This document shows, in pieces, positions 12,729-15,224 of a DNA stretch of 15,224 nt. Each line of letters begins with the position of its first letter. Within the stretch, counting starts at the first letter, position 1. This DNA is from Treponema sp. (GTDB lineage: Bacteria; Spirochaetota; Spirochaetia; Treponematales; Breznakiellaceae): contig WQZT01000012.1 in assembly GCA_009780595.1 (NCBI GenBank), positions 1 through 15,224 on the forward strand. The letters are read 5' to 3'. The position numbers were made by a program, and so were the translations under genes. The notes below the pieces were generated by a model. It was not told where the DNA came from and made no database searches. It saw only the letters and a list, made by a program, of their open reading frames with translations.

Positions 12729-14676
12729 CCTTAAAGCAAGCGTAGAACTGCACCTTAAAGATAAACTTTCCTCAGCAGTCAAAGGCGCTGCCGCAAACGT
12801 GCAAAGGTTCGGCAGTACCGCATCGCAAGTTGCACGTGTTTCAGGGCGGGCGTTTGATTCACTGGGTGCAAAGATTGGCGGGCTTGGTCTTGCCTTCGGC
12901 GCGTTTAACATTATCAAGTTCAACACCGATTACGAAGATAAGCTCATCCGCATGGGAACGGCAGCCGGAGCCACTGCCGCCGAAACAAACGCATTACGCC
13001 GCAAACTCTTGGCAGTGGCAGCGGACGCAAAGATTTCCGTTGACGGGCTTGTGTCGTTTGGCAACGCGCTTGCTGAAAATTCCATCGGCTTGGAAGAGAT
13101 ACGCGCTGCTGCTCCTCTTGCTGCATCAGCCATTCAAGGGCTTGGGATGTCTGGCGAAAATTTTGGCACGTTTTACAACGAGCTTGCAAACCGCGGCGCT
13201 TCCCTTGATGTCATCACCGAAAAGTTAAATAACATCACGGAAATGAACAGTAAAGCTAAGGGCGGGAATATAACGCAATTCGGAAACGACCTTGCTAAAA
13301 TTTTGGAAGTATCAGGCGGCAAGGTCGACGATCTCGAAGATATTTACCGTGTTATTCTTACCCTCAATAACGGAGTATCTGATACCGAAGCAATTTCACG
13401 ATACGAAAAAGCGATGCAGGAATTTGCATCAAATGATATACGCGATAAGGTGCGGAAAAACTTTGCTGGCTTTGACTTAAAAGATGCCGAAGGAAATGTA
13501 AAAAGTTTTAGCGAAATAGCAGACACCCTTATTACACAGCTCAACGATAGGAAGCTTAGCATAGATAGGCTTGATGGGATGGGGTTTAGCCAGCAAACAA
13601 TTTTCGCACTAAAGACGTACAACAACCACTATCAAGACACCATCGATAAAGTGGGAGAACTTGGCGATACGCAGGATGCAGTAAGCCGCCGCGCTAGAAA
13701 AAATGCTGAATCAATAAAATCAAATCTTCAATCGCTGCAAACTTCATTAAATGCAATAGGCGGCGAAATACTCATGCGACCGTTGCAATGGATCGCAAAA
13801 GTTGCAAACGAGAATCCGCAGGGTCTTAAATTTGCGATATACGGGATTGGTACTGCACTCGTTGCGCTTTCTACAATGAAAGCATTCTCTACGGTGTTTA
13901 ATTTTGTAACCCAATTACGAAGTATGAGAGCCCCAAAAATAGGCGGCTTAGGCAGCGGGGGAATTCCTGTTTACGTTACCAATGGCGGTATGGGAGCGGG
14001 AAATCTTTTGGATGGCACACCGCTTTCTGGCGGTAATAAAGCACTTAATCACGCCCGCGCTGCCGTAGGAAAGGTTACACCCGGGCAATATGCGGCAGGC
14101 GGCGTAGCAATGGGGCTTTTTGCCGCAGTCCTAAAAATACCGCAAATGATGGGCGAGCTTAATGGAATAAAAGAAAACGAGGATTTAACGGCAAAAGAAC
14201 GAGGCAAGGCAGAAGGCGGCGCTATAGGGGATGCGGCAGGCGGAATAATAGGCGGTATCCTTGGTGGCGTTGGCGGAGTTGCAGCAGGAGCAGCAGCAGG
14301 GGCAGCCATCGGCTCAATAATACCGGGATTAGGAACGGTGATAGGCGGACTTGTAGGCGCTGGTGTTGGGTGGCTAGGAATGAAAGCAGGCAGCGAAGCC
14401 GGACGCTGGGTTGGTGAAAAAATCGGCGGCTCTTTAGCCAGCGACAACGAAAGCATCGTTCCTCAAATGGAGGACGTTCCGCGAAGTGCAATGGAGCATC
14501 TTCGCACGCCAGAGACCGCACTTACCATTCAAAACGAAAGCGTTGTTATCGGCACTGAAATAACGCTTAAAGACGATAGAATTGATGCGCGGACACGCGA
14601 CATAACGCACGGCAAACTTTTAAGCGGGTATGCGTTCCAGACAGGGCTCAACTTTGATGCAAGGATAATGCCGTGA
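12721..14676 (+). CDS. Tail tape measure protein, Mu gp42-like
   Basis: This 651-aa protein fits the tape measure that sets tail length and threads the tube. The N-terminus is a long amphipathic helix (MADLKASVELHLKDKLSSAV). TP901-type tape measure patterns follow, such as VSGRAFDSLGAKIGGLGLAF, YEDKLIRMGTAAGATAAETN, and the repeating NALAENSIGLEEIRAAAPLA region (about 100-150). Residues about 495-573 are a long Gly/Ala-rich hydrophobic zipper (GGIIGGILGGVGGVAAGAAA), suited to membrane insertion during DNA entry. The start is GTG at 12721 with GGGGGAAAAA directly before it. At roughly 1.5 Å per residue, a rule from other phages, a tail near 100 nm is predicted. It ends with a short overlap with the next gene. 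Confidence 0.88.
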   Translation: MADLKASVELHLKDKLSSAVKGAAANVQRFGSTASQVARVSGRAFDSLGAKIGGLGLAFGAFNIIKFNTDYEDKLIRMGTAAGATAAETNALRRKLLAVAADAKISVDGLVSFGNALAENSIGLEEIRAAAPLAASAIQGLGMSGENFGTFYNELANRGASLDVITEKLNNITEMNSKAKGGNITQFGNDLAKILEVSGGKVDDLEDIYRVILTLNNGVSDTEAISRYEKAMQEFASNDIRDKVRKNFAGFDLKDAEGNVKSFSEIADTLITQLNDRKLSIDRLDGMGFSQQTIFALKTYNNHYQDTIDKVGELGDTQDAVSRRARKNAESIKSNLQSLQTSLNAIGGEILMRPLQWIAKVANENPQGLKFAIYGIGTALVALSTMKAFSTVFNFVTQLRSMRAPKIGGLGSGGIPVYVTNGGMGAGNLLDGTPLSGGNKALNHARAAVGKVTPGQYAAGGVAMGLFAAVLKIPQMMGELNGIKENEDLTAKERGKAEGGAIGDAAGGIIGGILGGVGGVAAGAAAGAAIGSIIPGLGTVIGGLVGAGVGWLGMKAGSEAGRWVGEKIGGSLASDNESIVPQMEDVPRSAMEHLRTPETALTIQNESVVIGTEITLKDDRIDARTRDITHGKLLSGYAFQTGLNFDARIMP

Positions 14677-15224
14677 GCTTTACAGAAAGCCTTCCGAGTA
14701 TCTATAGCAAAGACTGGCGCAAAGCTGAACGCCCAACCGAAGATGAAGCTCCTCGTTATTCCACCTACGAAGCGCCCGGGGGAAAGCCGCTTGCATTCGT
14801 TCAAGACGACTTTGATTTTTCAGGAGGGCAGTCAAACGAAACTGCCGAATACCCGTTTGACGGGTTATGGTCGAATACACGCTTAAATAAAACCCCGCAC
14901 AAACTTACCGTTAACGGGCATATTCTCGGAAAAACTTATATTGAAGATCGTGAGAACTTTCTTAATGCTCTGCTTGTTTCCACTGATGACAATAACCCCG
15001 GCTATCTCGACCTGCCATTCTGGGGACGCTTTCCCGTTGTAGTCTCCGAGTACTCAATCGGTGAAAAAACAAACGAGAAAGGGCAGTGCAGTTTAAGGCT
15101 GGTGTTTATCCGCGCAGGTATTACGCTTGAGGTTCGATCAGAATCGTTAGTAAATACTACAATACCTACATCCCTTGCAGCAGAAAAAGTGCAAGCGGCG
15201 GCAATCGATGATTTTGCAAACAAA
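14673..15224 (+). CDS. N: DNA circularisation protein N, N-terminal part (cut by window)
   Basis: The first 184 codons of a longer gene reach the right edge without a stop. The sequence fits the DNA circularisation (Mu N) N-terminal domain: APRYSTYEAPGGKPLAFVQD, EYPFDGLWSNTRLNKTPHKL, the strand TVNGHILGKTYIEDRENFLN with ALLVSTDDNNPGYLDLPFWG, and VVVSEYSIGEKTNEKGQCSL leading to RLVFIRAGITLEV. In Mu-like phages N is a tail/baseplate-associated protein. The start is inferred to be GTG at 14673, which overlaps the tape measure stop (GTGA) and has AAGGAT about ten bases upstream. No upstream ATG in this frame precedes the conserved part. Confidence 0.82.
   Translation, partial: MSFTESLPSIYSKDWRKAERPTEDEAPRYSTYEAPGGKPLAFVQDDFDFSGGQSNETAEYPFDGLWSNTRLNKTPHKLTVNGHILGKTYIEDRENFLNALLVSTDDNNPGYLDLPFWGRFPVVVSEYSIGEKTNEKGQCSLRLVFIRAGITLEVRSESLVNTTIPTSLAAEKVQAAAIDDFANK

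Noticed and set aside
14049..14456. Proline-rich - strand ORF
   Set aside because: It is the antisense reading of the Gly/Ala zipper of the tape measure, which automatically yields Pro/Ala-rich sequence.
1..15224. CRISPR arrays, tRNA or rRNA genes, IS elements, phage end sequences
   Set aside because: No spaced direct-repeat array, no cloverleaf or rRNA-like segment, and no transposase other than the phage's own were seen. The phage ends appear to lie outside the window.

Overview
The window is one collinear stretch of a transposable (Mu-like) bacteriophage or prophage. All supported genes are on the + strand. Gene order and protein similarities recalled from the family point to a Mu/FluMu-type myovirus with a contractile tail. 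GC content looks close to 50 %, with strong Shine-Dalgarno sites and many ATGA stop/start overlaps, so the host is a bacterium. A Gram-negative host is likely from the phage type. A spirochaete such as Treponema is only a weak guess, and the species cannot be decided from this sequence.

Layout. Positions 1-127 are a leader rich in dyads. Positions 128-1863 hold an early cassette: a Ner/repressor-like HTH protein, a one-helix membrane protein, a 65-aa protein, a DUF3164 protein, a 43-aa ORF, and a winged-HTH regulator. Positions 1875-5300 carry the transposition core: a DUF3102 coiled-coil protein, a MuA-like DDE transposase, and a MuB/ExeA-like AAA ATPase. A small RHH-like protein and a 122-base structured gap follow. 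Then come GemA (Mu gp16 type) and the Mor-type activator, the last gene of the early/middle block.

At 6545-6625 the early/middle block gives way directly to virion genes. A strong intrinsic-terminator-like hairpin lies there, and the start codon of the next gene sits in its loop. From 6600 to the right edge are the protease I with a nested scaffold Z start, major head protein T, a gp35-like protein, gp36, virion morphogenesis protein G, gp37, tail sheath L, tail tube M, gp41 with a -1-frame extension, tape measure, and the start of DNA circularisation protein N (cut by the right edge).

Function. Early regulators control lysis versus lysogeny. The transposase and ATPase replicate the phage by transposition, and Mor would switch on later transcription. 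The late operon builds head and tail. Lysis, late-activator C, terminase, portal and gpF genes, which in Mu lie between mor and I, are not in the window. They are either moved elsewhere or deleted at the 6545-6600 junction.

Most worth a second look: the terminator/start-codon overlap at the mor-I junction; an HTH-like segment shared by the transposase N-terminus and the gp35-like head protein; the -1-frame extension of gp41; repeated ALN motifs in the protease/scaffold; and the TTTTGCAAA palindromes and hairpins before gemA.
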